Source: Corynebacterium glyciniphilum AJ 3170 (lineage in GTDB: Bacteria > Actinomycetota > Actinomycetes > Mycobacteriales > Mycobacteriaceae). Taken from it: 64,000 nucleotides of DNA. The notes beneath the pieces are model-generated. The model made no database searches and was not told the DNA's origin. It saw only the letters and a program-made list of their open reading frames with translations. A program made the position numbers and the translations under genes. Below, one piece after another: positions 1-8,197 of this stretch. Every line of letters begins with the position of its first letter. The first letter of the stretch is position 1. The DNA lies in contig NZ_VDYZ01000010.1 in assembly GCF_007673095.1 (NCBI RefSeq), positions 62,001-126,000 on the forward strand, in the 5' to 3' direction.

Positions 1-63
1 AGTGCCGACGACGAAACGGTCCGGCCAGTCGAATCCATATGTGGTGGTGGGCATAAGCGCCAT
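1..63 (-). CDS. DUF3090 family protein (5' end only, cut by window edge)
   Basis: Only the N-terminus is visible on the minus strand, reading MALMPTTTYGFDWPDRF and continuing beyond the window. The pattern of a short start, an aromatic-Asp-rich stretch and PDRFVVGT is how DUF3090 proteins of actinobacteria begin. Family knowledge: DUF3090 genes commonly follow an MSMEG_4193-type histidine phosphatase, which is exactly the upstream neighbour here. Function is unknown. The start may be the ATG at 63 or the second ATG at 54; a weak AAGG precedes the first. The assignment rests on a short peptide plus context. Confidence 0.65.
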   Translation of the reverse strand, partial: MALMPTTTYGFDWPDRFVVGT

Positions 64-138
64 TGTAGGAGCCTTACGCTGATTGGTGCAGCGAATGGTG
101 CAGTGAAAGGCGTGCACCGGACGCGCGGGGGAACCAGG

Positions 139-846
139 TCAGTCGGCGTGACCGGCGCCGCCACCGACCTGGGCACCGTCATCCGTGCTGTCTTTCTGCT
201 GGTCGGGGGACGGCGCCAGCCAGGACAGATCACCGGCCTCGGTGTTGACGCAGAGCACGTGCGGCATAGCCTCGGTGTAGCGGATGACCGACACGGAGGC
301 GGGGTCTGCGTGGACCCGCTGGAAATGGTCGAACGGCATGCCGTAGGCGTCGGCGATGACGGACTTGATGATGTCGCCGTGTGTCACGGCCACCCAGACC
401 GCGCCGGCGCCGTGGTCAGCCTCCACGGCTGCATCGTGCCGCCGGACAGCAGTGACCGCCCGTTCCTGCATCCCGGCCAGGGATTCCCCACCGGGGAACA
501 CGGCCGACGAGGGGTGCCCGACGACGGTCTTCCACAGTTCTTCCTTACCGAGATCGGTGAGCTTGCGGCCCTGCCAGTTGCCGTAGTCGCACTCGGTGAT
601 GCCGTCGTCGGTGGTGAAGGACGGGGTGCCCGACTGCCGCCCGAGGATGGCCTGGGCGGTCTGCCGGCACCGTTCCAGAGGGCTGGAGACCACCCCACGC
701 AATGGGACGGTCGCGAGACGGTCTCCGGTGCGCTCGGCCTGCCGGTGGCCGGTGTCGTCGAGGGTGACGCCGGGTGTTCGTCCCGCCAGGGTGCCTTCGG
801 TGTTCGCGGTGCTGCGTCCGTGCCGGACCAGGATGACTGTGGCCAT
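139..846 (-). CDS. Histidine phosphatase family protein (MSMEG_4193 type)
   Basis: A 235-aa cytosolic protein of the phosphoglycerate-mutase-like phosphatase family. The catalytic RHG motif lies at residues 8-10 (VRHGRST), the family arginine is in SSPLERCRQTA, and the second histidine is in VTHGDI. These residues form the phosphohistidine pocket that cleaves phosphomonoesters; the substrate is unknown. It is followed 75 nt downstream on the same strand by a DUF3090 gene, so the two are probably cotranscribed. The C-terminus is Gly/Asp-rich and looks disordered. Confidence 0.88.
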   Translation of the reverse strand: MATVILVRHGRSTANTEGTLAGRTPGVTLDDTGHRQAERTGDRLATVPLRGVVSSPLERCRQTAQAILGRQSGTPSFTTDDGITECDYGNWQGRKLTDLGKEELWKTVVGHPSSAVFPGGESLAGMQERAVTAVRRHDAAVEADHGAGAVWVAVTHGDIIKSVIADAYGMPFDHFQRVHADPASVSVIRYTEAMPHVLCVNTEAGDLSWLAPSPDQQKDSTDDGAQVGGGAGHAD

Positions 847-909
847 GCGGCCGAGGTTAGTCGGGACGGGGCCAGTCGTGCAGTGGTGCCGGTGCTGTCC
901 CGTTGAGGT

Positions 910-950
910 AGCAACCCCGCAGGTTGGTGCGACCGACCTCCGGGGTTGCT
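910..950. terminator. Terminator-like hairpin downstream of the monooxygenase gene
   Basis: Arms AGCAACCCCG (910-919) and CGGGGTTGCT (941-950) are perfect complements around a 21-nt loop. It lies 3' of the minus-strand monooxygenase gene and 5' of the phosphatase gene. No clear U-tract follows, so termination strength is uncertain. Confidence 0.5.
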
Positions 951-980
951 GACTGCTGCTGGGTGGGTAGTGCTGAGGGG

Positions 981-2111
981 TCAGGTGGGCCGGGGCCAGT
1001 TGACGAGCCGGTTGTTCGCTACGATGAGCGCCCGGGCCGGGGTGAGTCGCAGTGCTCCATCGCGTAGACCGGCGAGCAGTGGATTGGACGCTTGGGCCAC
1101 CCGCCCGGCCGTACGAGACCCCCTCATTACTGAGGTCGTGCGGGGTCGGCGGAGTTCGTCATAGGTGAGCAGCGTCGATTCGAGGGCATCCGGGGAGGCG
1201 TCCCGTAAGAGGACGGTGAGCGTCGCGGCGTCCTCAATGCCCTGGCCCGCCCCCTGGCCGAGATTCGGGGTCATGGCGTGGGCGGCGTCGCCGATGACTA
1301 CGGTGCGGCCCTTCACCAGGGAGGGGAGTGGTGCGGCGAGGTCGTAGACGTCATGTCTCAGGAGCACTTCCGACGGGGTCGCTTCGATGCATTCCTGGAT
1401 CGGCGGGTGCCAGTCGGCGAAGCGTCGGCGGACCTCTGCATGCTCATCGGGGAAGGTTGACCCGGCGGGGCAGTTCAGCGTTCCGAACCAGTAGATGCGG
1501 TTGTCGGAAAGGGGGACGATACCGAAGATCTGCCCGCGTCCCCACGTCTCGCCTGCCTCGTGGTGGACGTCCACCGGCGCGCCGGTCACGCCGCGCCAGG
1601 CGGTGTAACCGGCGTAATGCAGACCGGTGTCCAACCCAAGAATACGACGGTTGGGGCTGTGGATCCCGTCCGCGACGACGACCAGGTCGACATCCTCGGA
1701 CTGGCCGGCCGCGACGATGCGTGGTGTCCCGTCGGCCGAGACAGTGGCGGGCGTGCCTGTGCGCAGCGTCCCCGTGTGAAGGGAGTCTATAAGGACTCGG
1801 TGCAGGTCACTGCGATGAATGCTGCGTACCGCTCCTGAGGTCGACGGAGAAGCGGTGGTCATCCAGCGTCCTGAGGGAGTGCGTTGTCCGGCGCGCATCG
1901 ATCCGATGGCGGTGCTCGACACACCCCGGACAGTATCGCCGAGTCCGACGAGGTCGAGGGCTTCGAAGGCATTGCCGAACAACGTGAGCCCTGCACCCAC
2001 GGCATCGGAGTTGGAGCGACGTTCGAAGACGGCCACGTCGTGACCGTCTCTCTGCAGGCCCGCGGCGGCGACCAGTCCGGCGATCCCGGCACCGATGACG
2101 GCGATTCTCAT
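981..2111 (-). CDS. FAD-dependent monooxygenase (PHBH/UbiH type)
   Basis: A 376-aa single-component flavoprotein monooxygenase. The Rossmann GAGIAG motif at the N-terminus binds the ADP of FAD, VVADGIHSPNRR is the DG motif for FAD/NAD(P)H, and GDAAHAMTPNLGQGAGQ near residue 280 is the GD motif. The family hydroxylates aromatic or polyketide-like substrates using NAD(P)H and O2; the substrate here is unknown. The ATG at 2111 is chosen because AAGGG sits about 9 nt upstream; a GTG at 2120 is possible. It diverges from a TetR gene across a perfect palindrome, so TetR repression, relieved by an aromatic or drug ligand, is likely. Confidence 0.85.
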   Translation of the reverse strand: MRIAVIGAGIAGLVAAAGLQRDGHDVAVFERRSNSDAVGAGLTLFGNAFEALDLVGLGDTVRGVSSTAIGSMRAGQRTPSGRWMTTASPSTSGAVRSIHRSDLHRVLIDSLHTGTLRTGTPATVSADGTPRIVAAGQSEDVDLVVVADGIHSPNRRILGLDTGLHYAGYTAWRGVTGAPVDVHHEAGETWGRGQIFGIVPLSDNRIYWFGTLNCPAGSTFPDEHAEVRRRFADWHPPIQECIEATPSEVLLRHDVYDLAAPLPSLVKGRTVVIGDAAHAMTPNLGQGAGQGIEDAATLTVLLRDASPDALESTLLTYDELRRPRTTSVMRGSRTAGRVAQASNPLLAGLRDGALRLTPARALIVANNRLVNWPRPT

Positions 2112-2135
2112 GGCGTACACCCTTTCGCGTTATCA

Positions 2136-2159
2136 AGTACTCTACATATGTAGAGTACT
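2136..2159. promoter_or_regulatory. 24-bp perfect palindrome, probable TetR operator
   Basis: A perfect 24-bp palindrome centred on ACATATGT, with half-site AGTACTCTACAT, lies between the divergent monooxygenase and TetR genes and ends 2 nt before the TetR ATG. Size and placement fit autoregulation plus repression of the monooxygenase. Confidence 0.75.
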
Positions 2160-2161
2160 CG

Positions 2162-2782
2162 ATGTGCACTAGGATTGCCGATGTGTCGGAGCAGTCACCA
2201 GGGCAAGACCGCCGAACAGAGATCGCTGACGCCGGGATCCGGATCATCGCGTCGCGCGGTGTCCGTGCGCTCACCCACCGGGCCATCGACACGGAGGTGG
2301 GACTGTCCGCCGGATCGACGTCGTACTACGCCCGTACCCGGCGTGACCTCATCGTCCTCATCGTGGGGCGGTTGGCGACGCGCACGACAGCGGATACGTC
2401 AGCGGTGCGGTGGCCGGAGTTTCTCACGGTGTCTACCGCAGCGACGCTGGTTGCACGGGCCATCGGGGCGACGCTACGGCGCGAGGAGGAGCACGTCGCC
2501 CGGATCGCCCTGCGCATCGAGTACCGTCACGACGACGAGATACGCGTCCTGTTGGCGGGGGACCTACCGGTGCGTCCGCAGCTGGTTGCAGCAGCCGAGC
2601 GGTGCCTCCAGCTCCTCGGGGTGGATGACGCTGCGGAGGCGGCCGCCGATTTTGTCGCGTTGGTCGATGCCCTGCTGACGCAACGGATCATTCGGGGAGG
2701 CGGTGTCGACGTGAGCGACGATGCCGGCGTGGAGCGGATCGTCCGTCACTACCTTGCCGGACTGGTCACCGGCGAACGCTGA
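2162..2782 (+). CDS. TetR family transcriptional regulator
   Basis: A 206-aa repressor. The N-terminal helix-turn-helix is visible at about residues 17-60 (AGIRIIASRGVRALTHRAI, then VGLSAGSTSYY). The C-terminal half is helical ligand-binding sequence with no recognised specificity. The start is the ATG at 2162, directly after the palindrome; a GTG at 2183 would give MSEQSPGQ and is an alternative. It diverges from the FAD monooxygenase and is followed by an MFS exporter, so it probably controls both. Confidence 0.85.
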   Translation: MCTRIADVSEQSPGQDRRTEIADAGIRIIASRGVRALTHRAIDTEVGLSAGSTSYYARTRRDLIVLIVGRLATRTTADTSAVRWPEFLTVSTAATLVARAIGATLRREEEHVARIALRIEYRHDDEIRVLLAGDLPVRPQLVAAAERCLQLLGVDDAAEAAADFVALVDALLTQRIIRGGGVDVSDDAGVERIVRHYLAGLVTGER

Positions 2783-2883
2783 CGGTCGCGGTTCGGCAGC
2801 CCCACGGGCTATGGCTGTCACTGCCGGTGCTAGTCACGGCAGGGGCCTGGCTACCTGGTTCGCGCCGGGGCACGGTGACGGGC

Positions 2884-4089
2884 ATGGAAACAGTAGAGGA
2901 GACTTGTTCACCCGGTATGTCGCGACGCACCGCCTCCCTGGCCCTGCTCGCGTTGAGTACCGGTGGTTTCGGGATCGGGCTCACGGAGTTCGTCATCGCC
3001 GGACTGCTCACCGAGGTCGCGGACGACCTGGGGGTGAGCATCAGCGTCGCCGGTCATCTCGTCGGTGGTTATGCCCTGGCGGTGGTGCCCGGTGCGCTTG
3101 TTCTCACACCGTTGCTGATGAAACGTCCGCCCAAGCAGGCGCTGCTGGTACTGCTGGCGTTCTTCATCGCTGGAAGCCTGTTGTCCGCCTGGTCGCCGAA
3201 CTACGAGGTCATGTTCGCTGGGCGTGTCTTCGCCGCGCTCGCCCACGGCGGCTACTTCGGAATCGGTGCCGTGCTGGCTGCATCCCTGGTCCCGCGTCAA
3301 CGGCAGGCCTCCGCCGTGGCGGCGCTGTTCGCCGGGCTGACTATCGCCAATGTTCTCGGTGTCCCGGCCGGGTCGTTGATCGGCCAGCAGTTCGGGTGGA
3401 GGACGGTTTTCTGGGTGATTTCGGCGGTGGGCGTGGTGGCTTTCGCCGGACTCGTCGCTCTCGTCCCGCGCACTGAGCCGGAGGAAGAGCAGCTTCCGGT
3501 CGGCCAGCAGTTCAGGGCACTGGCACGGCCGCAGGTGCTGGCGTCACTGCTGACCACCGCGCTGGTTTTCGGAGGCATGTTCGGCGTCTTCACCTACATC
3601 GAACCGCTGCTGCGCGAGGTCAGTGGCTTCTCGGCTGCGACGGTGCCGTGGCTGTTGGTGTTGTTCGGTGTGGGGCTGTTTCTGGGGAACATCGTCGGCG
3701 GAAAGGCGGCTGACCGCAACGCCGACAACGCCGTGCTGATCCTGTCTCTGCTGCTGCCTGTCGTTCTGCTCGTCCTCGGGGCTGTCGCTGCGATGCCGGT
3801 GGCTACCGGCATCATGCTCTTCCTGCTCGGGCTCGTGGGTTTCGCCACCGTGCCGGGGCTCCAGGCGCGGGTCATGCGGCATGCTCATGGTGCAGCCACC
3901 CTGGCGTCGGCCACGAATATCGCGGCGTTCAACCTCGGCAACACCATCGGTGTGAGTATCGCCGGAGCTGCCATTGCTGCCGGGTTCGGGCTGCGGAGTC
4001 CGACGTTCACCGGTGCTGCACTGACTGTTGTCGGGTTGATTCTCATCGTCATTGCCAGAGCCGCTGCCCTGCGCCGTACGGAAGCGTAG
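2884..4089 (+). CDS. MFS transporter, DHA1-type drug exporter
   Basis: About 401 aa with 12 hydrophobic segments. It begins near STGGFGIGLTEFVIAGLL, the TM1 signature of AraJ/CmlR-like DHA1 exporters, and has the conserved PAGSLIGQQFGWR segment at TM5. It should expel a small hydrophobic compound by proton antiport across the inner membrane. The longer frame from 2827 adds an Arg/Gly-rich non-membrane leader, so the ATG at 2884 or 2917 is preferred. It lies about 100 nt after TetR on the same strand and probably belongs to that regulon. Confidence 0.83.
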   Translation: METVEETCSPGMSRRTASLALLALSTGGFGIGLTEFVIAGLLTEVADDLGVSISVAGHLVGGYALAVVPGALVLTPLLMKRPPKQALLVLLAFFIAGSLLSAWSPNYEVMFAGRVFAALAHGGYFGIGAVLAASLVPRQRQASAVAALFAGLTIANVLGVPAGSLIGQQFGWRTVFWVISAVGVVAFAGLVALVPRTEPEEEQLPVGQQFRALARPQVLASLLTTALVFGGMFGVFTYIEPLLREVSGFSAATVPWLLVLFGVGLFLGNIVGGKAADRNADNAVLILSLLLPVVLLVLGAVAAMPVATGIMLFLLGLVGFATVPGLQARVMRHAHGAATLASATNIAAFNLGNTIGVSIAGAAIAAGFGLRSPTFTGAALTVVGLILIVIARAAALRRTEA

Positions 4090-4165
4090 GCCGGGGAAGG
4101 AGAAGCTGGCTATCACGTACGGCCGTCTCAACGGCCGCGGGGGATGGTCAGGGCGCTCTTTTCGT

Positions 4166-4179
4166 TATACATTATTGTC
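4166..4179 (+). promoter_or_regulatory. -10 box of a probably leaderless RHH gene
   Basis: TATACA at 4166-4171 ends 8 nt before the ATG at 4180. This spacing would put the transcription start at or next to the start codon. It supports the ATG at 4180 over the one at 4144. Confidence 0.5.
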
Positions 4180-4443
4180 ATGAGCGAGAATGAGACCATC
4201 AACGGGATACCTGTTACTGACGACCAGATTGAAGCGTGGGCGGAGGAGGCTGAGGCAGGTTATGACGTCAACGCGCTCAAGAAGCGTGGTCGTGGGCGTC
4301 CTGGCCGCGGTGCAGAACCTTCTCAGGTGGTCGCCCTCCGTCTCACTTCCGAGGAGATCGCCGAGGTTGATGAGCGGGCCGGGAGAGAAGGGAAAACCCG
4401 CTCCGATGTTATCCGCGAGGCTCTGCGCAACTCGGTCGCATGA
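4180..4443 (+). CDS. Ribbon-helix-helix (CopG-like) antitoxin
   Basis: An 87-aa protein starting MSENETINGIP. The C-terminal 45 residues match an RHH DNA-binding fold: VVALRLTSEEIAEVDERA gives the strand and first helix, and TRSDVIREALR the second helix. The Lys/Arg/Gly-rich linker KKRGRGRPGRG precedes it. The stop overlaps the next start as ATGA, which couples translation to the downstream toxin-like gene. RHH antitoxins bind and neutralise the partner and repress their own promoter. Confidence 0.75.
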   Translation: MSENETINGIPVTDDQIEAWAEEAEAGYDVNALKKRGRGRPGRGAEPSQVVALRLTSEEIAEVDERAGREGKTRSDVIREALRNSVA

Positions 4444-4678
4444 GAGTTCATGATTCGGCTCTGAAGCATGGAATTCCGCCTCAAGATTCGATTCAGGCGG
4501 CTTCGCGGCCGTTGTGGATCGATGATCTTGATGAAGAATCCCCGTCACGACAGCTGAGACTTGGTTTTGATACTCACGGAGAATGCTTGAGACTGTCGTG
4601 CTGGTATTCGACAGTGGCAATGAGCTGATCATTCATTCGATGAAGGTTCGGCCGCACATGTTGGATCTGCTCCCTTGA
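4440..4678 (+). pseudogene. Toxin-like partner of the RHH antitoxin, frameshifted
   Basis: The first frame (4440-4577) reads MRVHDSALKHGI and so on, then IDDLDEE, up to FDTHG. From 4580 the sense continues in the next frame as RMLETVVLVFDSGNELIIHS, then MKVRPHMLDLLP and TGA at 4676. Small actinobacterial proteins paired with RHH antitoxins have this shape, with a C-terminal HxMKxR.....LLP. The two halves join if one base is restored at about 4578-4580. As it stands, frame 1 gives a 62-aa product with an unrelated tail, so the toxin is probably dead, unless this is a sequencing error or a real frameshift site. Confidence 0.68.
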
Positions 4679-4700
4679 GGATATTTGTGCTGTTCCACCG

Positions 4701-5324
4701 CTAGTCCGTCCGTTCAGTAGGTAATTGAGCTGGCGGGAGTGCACTGTCGGCAATTTTCGCGATTGCCTCCAAGCTGTGCCGCGGAACACCGTCACGAGCC
4801 CGCTGGGCCAGCCCGCTCAGCACGGTCATCACGTAGGCAGCTGTCGCTGATGAGTCTGTTTCTGAGGGGAGCCGTCCTGCTCTGGTGTCATCGTCGATCT
4901 TGGCGGCGATCTGGGCCGTCTTGCGCTGGCGGAGTTCTGACAACTCATGGTGGACGTCTTCATCGTCTGTGCCGGCGTCCCCACCGGCAATCAGGCAACC
5001 CGGGGGCAATCCGTCGCGGGTGTAGCGCTGTGGTGCTTCCGTCAGAATTCGGCGCAGTGCGAGGGTGGCCGTCGGTTCCTCGTCGAGTGCGGCATCGATG
5101 AATCCTCCGTACGTGTGGTCGTACACACCGACAGCTTCGGTGAACAGGGCGCGTTTTCCGCCGAAGGCGTTGTAGAGACTGGGTTGCCCGATTCCCAGCT
5201 CCTGGCTGAGGTCGCGTACCGACGTGGCCTCGTAACCCTTGCGCCAGAACACCCGGATCGCGGTGTCGAGGGCGGTGTCCCGGTCGAAGCCGCGGGGCCT
5301 GCCGCGGGGTGGCGTGGAAGTCAT
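4701..5324 (-). CDS. TetR family transcriptional regulator
   Basis: A 207-aa regulator with an N-terminal HTH at about residues 14-55 (DTAIRVFWRKGYEATSVRDL, then LGIGQPSLYNAFGGKRALF). The GYEATSV...SLYNAFG pattern places it in the AcrR/TetR_C_16-like group. The C-terminal half holds CLIAGGDAGTDD. It diverges from an MFS exporter with an inverted-repeat operator between the genes, so it most likely represses that exporter and itself. Confidence 0.87.
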   Translation of the reverse strand: MTSTPPRGRPRGFDRDTALDTAIRVFWRKGYEATSVRDLSQELGIGQPSLYNAFGGKRALFTEAVGVYDHTYGGFIDAALDEEPTATLALRRILTEAPQRYTRDGLPPGCLIAGGDAGTDDEDVHHELSELRQRKTAQIAAKIDDDTRAGRLPSETDSSATAAYVMTVLSGLAQRARDGVPRHSLEAIAKIADSALPPAQLPTERTD

Positions 5325-5344
5325 TCCTCCATTGTATGTCGGGC

Positions 5345-5379
5345 GCTACAAAATGTGCTACGGTCTCTTTTTGTAGCAC
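5345..5379. promoter_or_regulatory. Probable TetR operator (three half-sites)
   Basis: GCTACAAAA (5345-5353) is inverted as TTTTGTAGC (5369-5377), and GTGCTAC (5355-5361) pairs with GTAGCAC (5373-5379). The overlapping half-sites lie between the divergent TetR and MFS genes, just upstream of a TATAAA-like stretch and AGGAGG. Confidence 0.7.
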
Positions 5380-5402
5380 TCGATATAAAAAGGAGGACGG
5401 CG

Positions 5403-5465
5403 ATGACATCGCTCACGGGAATGAACACTGCAGTACCCGGGTATGGAGAGGGGGCACTATTGTGA
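5403..5465 (+). CDS. 20-aa leader peptide ahead of the MFS gene
   Basis: An ORF reading MTSLTGMNTAVPGYGEGALL has the best Shine-Dalgarno of the region, AGGAGG at 5391-5396, 6 nt before its ATG. Its stop codon overlaps the ATG of the MFS gene as TGATG at 5463-5467. The MFS gene itself has only a weak ribosome site, so it is probably translated by coupling to this leader. The peptide contains PGYG but no obvious run that would stall ribosomes. Confidence 0.55.
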   Translation: MTSLTGMNTAVPGYGEGALL

Positions 5466-6664
5466 TGCCACTCGCAATCTGGGGTATCGGATTCGGCATC
5501 TTCGCTCAGGGCACCAGCGAGTTGATGCTCGCTGGTCTGCTGCCTGACATGGCCGAGGACCTCGACGTGACCATCCCGCAGGCGGGCATGCTCATCAGTG
5601 CATTCGCGCTCGGCATGCTCGTCGGAGCGCCAGTGCTTGCGGCACTGACCCTGCGCTGGCCCCGACGCTTCGCTCTGCTGCTGTTCCTCGCAGTGTTTGT
5701 CGTCAGCCATGTGGTCAGCGCGCTCACCGGAAGCTATGAACTGTTGCTCGCCATGAGATTCATCGGAGCATTCGCCTACGCCGGTTTCTGGGCTGTCGGT
5801 GGGAGCACCGCGATGGCCTTGGCTGGACCAGAGCGACGTGGTCAGGCGATGAGCATCGTCGCCGGCGGGCTGACCGTCGCCACCGTGCTCGGTCTCCCGG
5901 CAGGAACGTGGATCGGGCAGCATCTCGGCTGGAGGGGCGCCTTCTGGACGGTCGCGGCTGCCGTCATTGTGTTCTGCGTGCCTGCTCTGCGTCCGGAGAA
6001 CCCGCCGGATCTCCGTGCGGAGCTCAGGGGCATGCGTCCGCCCCGACTGTGGTTGTCCTATGCGATGACGGCGACAGCGACCACCGCACTGCTCGGGACG
6101 TTCTCCTACCTCTCGGCGATGTTGGTCGAGACCACGGGCGTCGCCTCCTCCTGGGTGCCGGCGGTGTTGTTCGGCTACGGTTTCGGGGCACTCGTCGGCA
6201 TCGCCCTCGGTGGCAAGGCTGCCGACCGTTACCCGAAGTCCGTTCTCGGTATCGGATTCGCCGGGCTGCTGGTGACGTCCGTGCTGCTGGCTCTGTTCGC
6301 GCAGTATCCGGGGGCGGTCATCGCACTAGTCGTGGCGCTGGGCTTCCTCGGTTTCAGCACCAACCCTGCGTTGAACTCGCGCTTCATCCCTCTTGCTCCG
6401 GATGCTCCCACGTTGTCAGTCTCGGGGAATGTATCGGCGTTCAATGTCGGGATCACTCTCGGGCCGTGGCTCGGCGGGTTGGCGCTGTCGGTGGGGCATG
6501 ACTATCCGGCGATTCCCGCTATTGGTGCCGCGGTCGCGGTTCTTGCGCTGGTGCTGTGGGCGTGCGACATGCTCCTGGACGGTAGGACGAAGCGAGCGTC
6601 TGCCAATCAACGACGAGAGCAGGGTAGTCGGCAGGTGGAAGGAGCCGAGACTCCTTGTGGATAG
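5465..6664 (+). CDS. MFS transporter, DHA1 family
   Basis: A 399-aa protein starting MPLAIWGIGFGIFAQGTSEL, with 12 predicted membrane segments and the conserved LPAGTWIGQHLGWR segment near TM5. It is homologous in layout to the exporters near 2.9 kb and 11.9 kb. The frame upstream of 5465 overlaps the TetR gene and is not hydrophobic, so it was rejected as the N-terminus. Probably an efflux pump repressed by the divergent TetR and translationally coupled to a 20-aa leader. Confidence 0.84.
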   Translation: MPLAIWGIGFGIFAQGTSELMLAGLLPDMAEDLDVTIPQAGMLISAFALGMLVGAPVLAALTLRWPRRFALLLFLAVFVVSHVVSALTGSYELLLAMRFIGAFAYAGFWAVGGSTAMALAGPERRGQAMSIVAGGLTVATVLGLPAGTWIGQHLGWRGAFWTVAAAVIVFCVPALRPENPPDLRAELRGMRPPRLWLSYAMTATATTALLGTFSYLSAMLVETTGVASSWVPAVLFGYGFGALVGIALGGKAADRYPKSVLGIGFAGLLVTSVLLALFAQYPGAVIALVVALGFLGFSTNPALNSRFIPLAPDAPTLSVSGNVSAFNVGITLGPWLGGLALSVGHDYPAIPAIGAAVAVLALVLWACDMLLDGRTKRASANQRREQGSRQVEGAETPCG

Positions 6665-6770
6665 GCGTCAAAGGCGTGGGGCTTCCTGGGACGTGCACTG
6701 CTGGTTGGTTTTGAGAGGCGTGGCCACCCCTGAGTGTCCGTCCCGGAGGCACTTTAGTCTGAGGAGCTAA

Positions 6771-6792
6771 ACTCTGACACTTATGTGAGAGT
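6771..6792. promoter_or_regulatory. Probable MerR autoregulatory site
   Basis: ACTCTGACAC (6771-6780) and GTGAGAGT (6785-6792) form an imperfect inverted repeat 22 nt before the MerR start. It resembles the palindrome at 7186-7201 (shared ACTCTnACAC...GTGAG), which supports binding by the same MerR protein. Confidence 0.55.
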
Positions 6793-6814
6793 CATTCCCG
6801 GAAAGGAGTCCTCG

Positions 6815-7183
6815 ATGCGGATCGGCGAACTGTCGCGGCAGACCGGGGTGAGTATCCGTTCCCTGCGTTACTACGAAGAGCAGAACCTGCTGCACCCGGA
6901 CCGGCTGTCCAGTGGGTACCGGATCTACGACGACGCTGATGTTGACCGTGTGCATCGTATCCAGACACTGCTGTCTGCGGGGCTGAGCACCCACAAGATC
7001 GAACACATCCTGCCGTGTCTCCAGGGCCACGAGGGTGATCCTATGGCGCTGGCCTGTTCGGACCTCTACGACGAACTCGTTGCTGAGCGTGATGAACTCC
7101 TCGACCGTATTGACGCATTACGCACCTCAGTGACGGCACTGGATGCTGTGATCACTGCCAGCCCGCGGCCCACGACGGCTTGA
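6815..7183 (+). CDS. MerR family transcriptional regulator
   Basis: A 122-aa protein starting MRIGELSRQTGVSIRSLRYY, the classic MerR winged HTH, followed by a long helix and a C-terminal part with two cysteines (LPCLQGH and ALACSDLYD). The start has AAAGGAG 8 nt upstream. It has no SoxR-type CxxC cluster, so it is probably a small-molecule or electrophile sensor. It likely activates the oxidoreductase gene 35 nt downstream from an overlong-spacer promoter. Confidence 0.88.
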   Translation: MRIGELSRQTGVSIRSLRYYEEQNLLHPDRLSSGYRIYDDADVDRVHRIQTLLSAGLSTHKIEHILPCLQGHEGDPMALACSDLYDELVAERDELLDRIDALRTSVTALDAVITASPRPTTA

Positions 7184-7211
7184 CTCTCACACCGGTGTGA
7201 GGCTTTAGCGT
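7180..7211 (+). promoter_or_regulatory. MerR-type promoter with 20-bp spacer
   Basis: The -35 TTGACT (7180-7185) overlaps the MerR stop codon. The 16-bp perfect palindrome CTCACACCGGTGTGAG fills 7186-7201, and the -10-like TAGCGT is at 7206-7211. The 20-bp spacer with a centred palindrome is the hallmark of promoters that MerR proteins activate by untwisting. The ATG follows at 7219, so the mRNA is probably leaderless. Confidence 0.75.
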
Positions 7212-7218
7212 CGACACC

Positions 7219-8133
7219 ATGAGCAACGTCACGAATAAGCGAATCGCCTACTACCGCTACGGTGGCCCGGGCGTCCTTCGCTGGGAGCTTGAGGAACTCT
7301 CCGCTCCTGGAGCTGGGGAGGTGCGGATCCGGCAGGAGATGATCGGGGTCAATCCGGTGGACTGGAAGATGGTCGCCGGATACTTCCGGCACACTGACCG
7401 TGTGCCGTTTCCACACGTCCCGGGGTGGGCCGGCACAGGGGTGGTCGAGGCTGTCGGACCTGGAGTGCCTCATCTTCACATCGGTGATCCGGTTATAGCC
7501 GGTGCCCGCGGAGGGTCCTTCCGGGAGCATCTGGTGGTGGATGCCAGCCTCGTCGTGTTCCGTCCGGACTCGCTGAGTATCGAGCAGGCGGCAGGGCTGC
7601 CGTCCTCCGCAGTGGCCGGGTACTCGCTGGTCGAAAACCTTGGTGTGACGGCGGGGGACACACTGTTGGTGCATGGCGCCGCCGGCAGCGTCGGCTCGGC
7701 GGCAGTGCAGATCGCTGTAAGTCGGGGAGCCAGGGTCATCGGGACAGCATCGGCAGGTAACCACGACTACCTGCGCTCGCTCGGTGCGGTCGCCGTGGAG
7801 TACGGCCCCGGGCTTCTCGACTCACTGAGACGCCACCGTTCCATCGATGCCGTCGCTGACGCCGTCGGCGGGCGGGAAACGGTGGCCGTGACTCGCGAGG
7901 TCCTGGCCACGGGCGGTCGTGCCGTTACGGCGTGGGGAGACCACCACTCGGACGCCGCCGGAATTCTGTGGGTGCGACACCCGGCGGACGAGTTGGAACA
8001 GACCGTTGCACTGGCCGCACATGGCGTGGTCAACGTGAGAGTCGGTGCGACCTTTCCACTGGCTCGGGCCGCAGACGCGCTGACGTTCAGTCAGACGGGC
8101 CACCCGGCCGGAAAGATTCTGCTGGTTCCTTGA
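7219..8133 (+). CDS. NADPH:quinone oxidoreductase-like MDR protein
   Basis: A 304-aa medium-chain dehydrogenase/reductase without the zinc ligands. The N-terminal GroES-like domain holds GVNPVDWKMVAGYF, and the Rossmann fold contains VHGAAGSVGSAAVQIA at about residues 150-165, the AXXGXXG NADPH loop of quinone reductases. It probably reduces quinones or reactive enones in the cytosol. It is driven by the MerR-type promoter directly upstream, which fits a role in detoxifying the regulator's inducer. Confidence 0.86.
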   Translation: MSNVTNKRIAYYRYGGPGVLRWELEELSAPGAGEVRIRQEMIGVNPVDWKMVAGYFRHTDRVPFPHVPGWAGTGVVEAVGPGVPHLHIGDPVIAGARGGSFREHLVVDASLVVFRPDSLSIEQAAGLPSSAVAGYSLVENLGVTAGDTLLVHGAAGSVGSAAVQIAVSRGARVIGTASAGNHDYLRSLGAVAVEYGPGLLDSLRRHRSIDAVADAVGGRETVAVTREVLATGGRAVTAWGDHHSDAAGILWVRHPADELEQTVALAAHGVVNVRVGATFPLARAADALTFSQTGHPAGKILLVP

Positions 8134-8197
8134 CCTGGTCGATTCTCGTCTGTGAGGAACGATGTCAGGCACTCTGGAATCCAGGTAGTTTTCTAGG

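Noticed and set aside
5309..5464. Upstream extension of the MFS frame
   Set aside because: It overlaps the divergent TetR gene and operator and has no membrane character; the ATG at 5465 is better supported.
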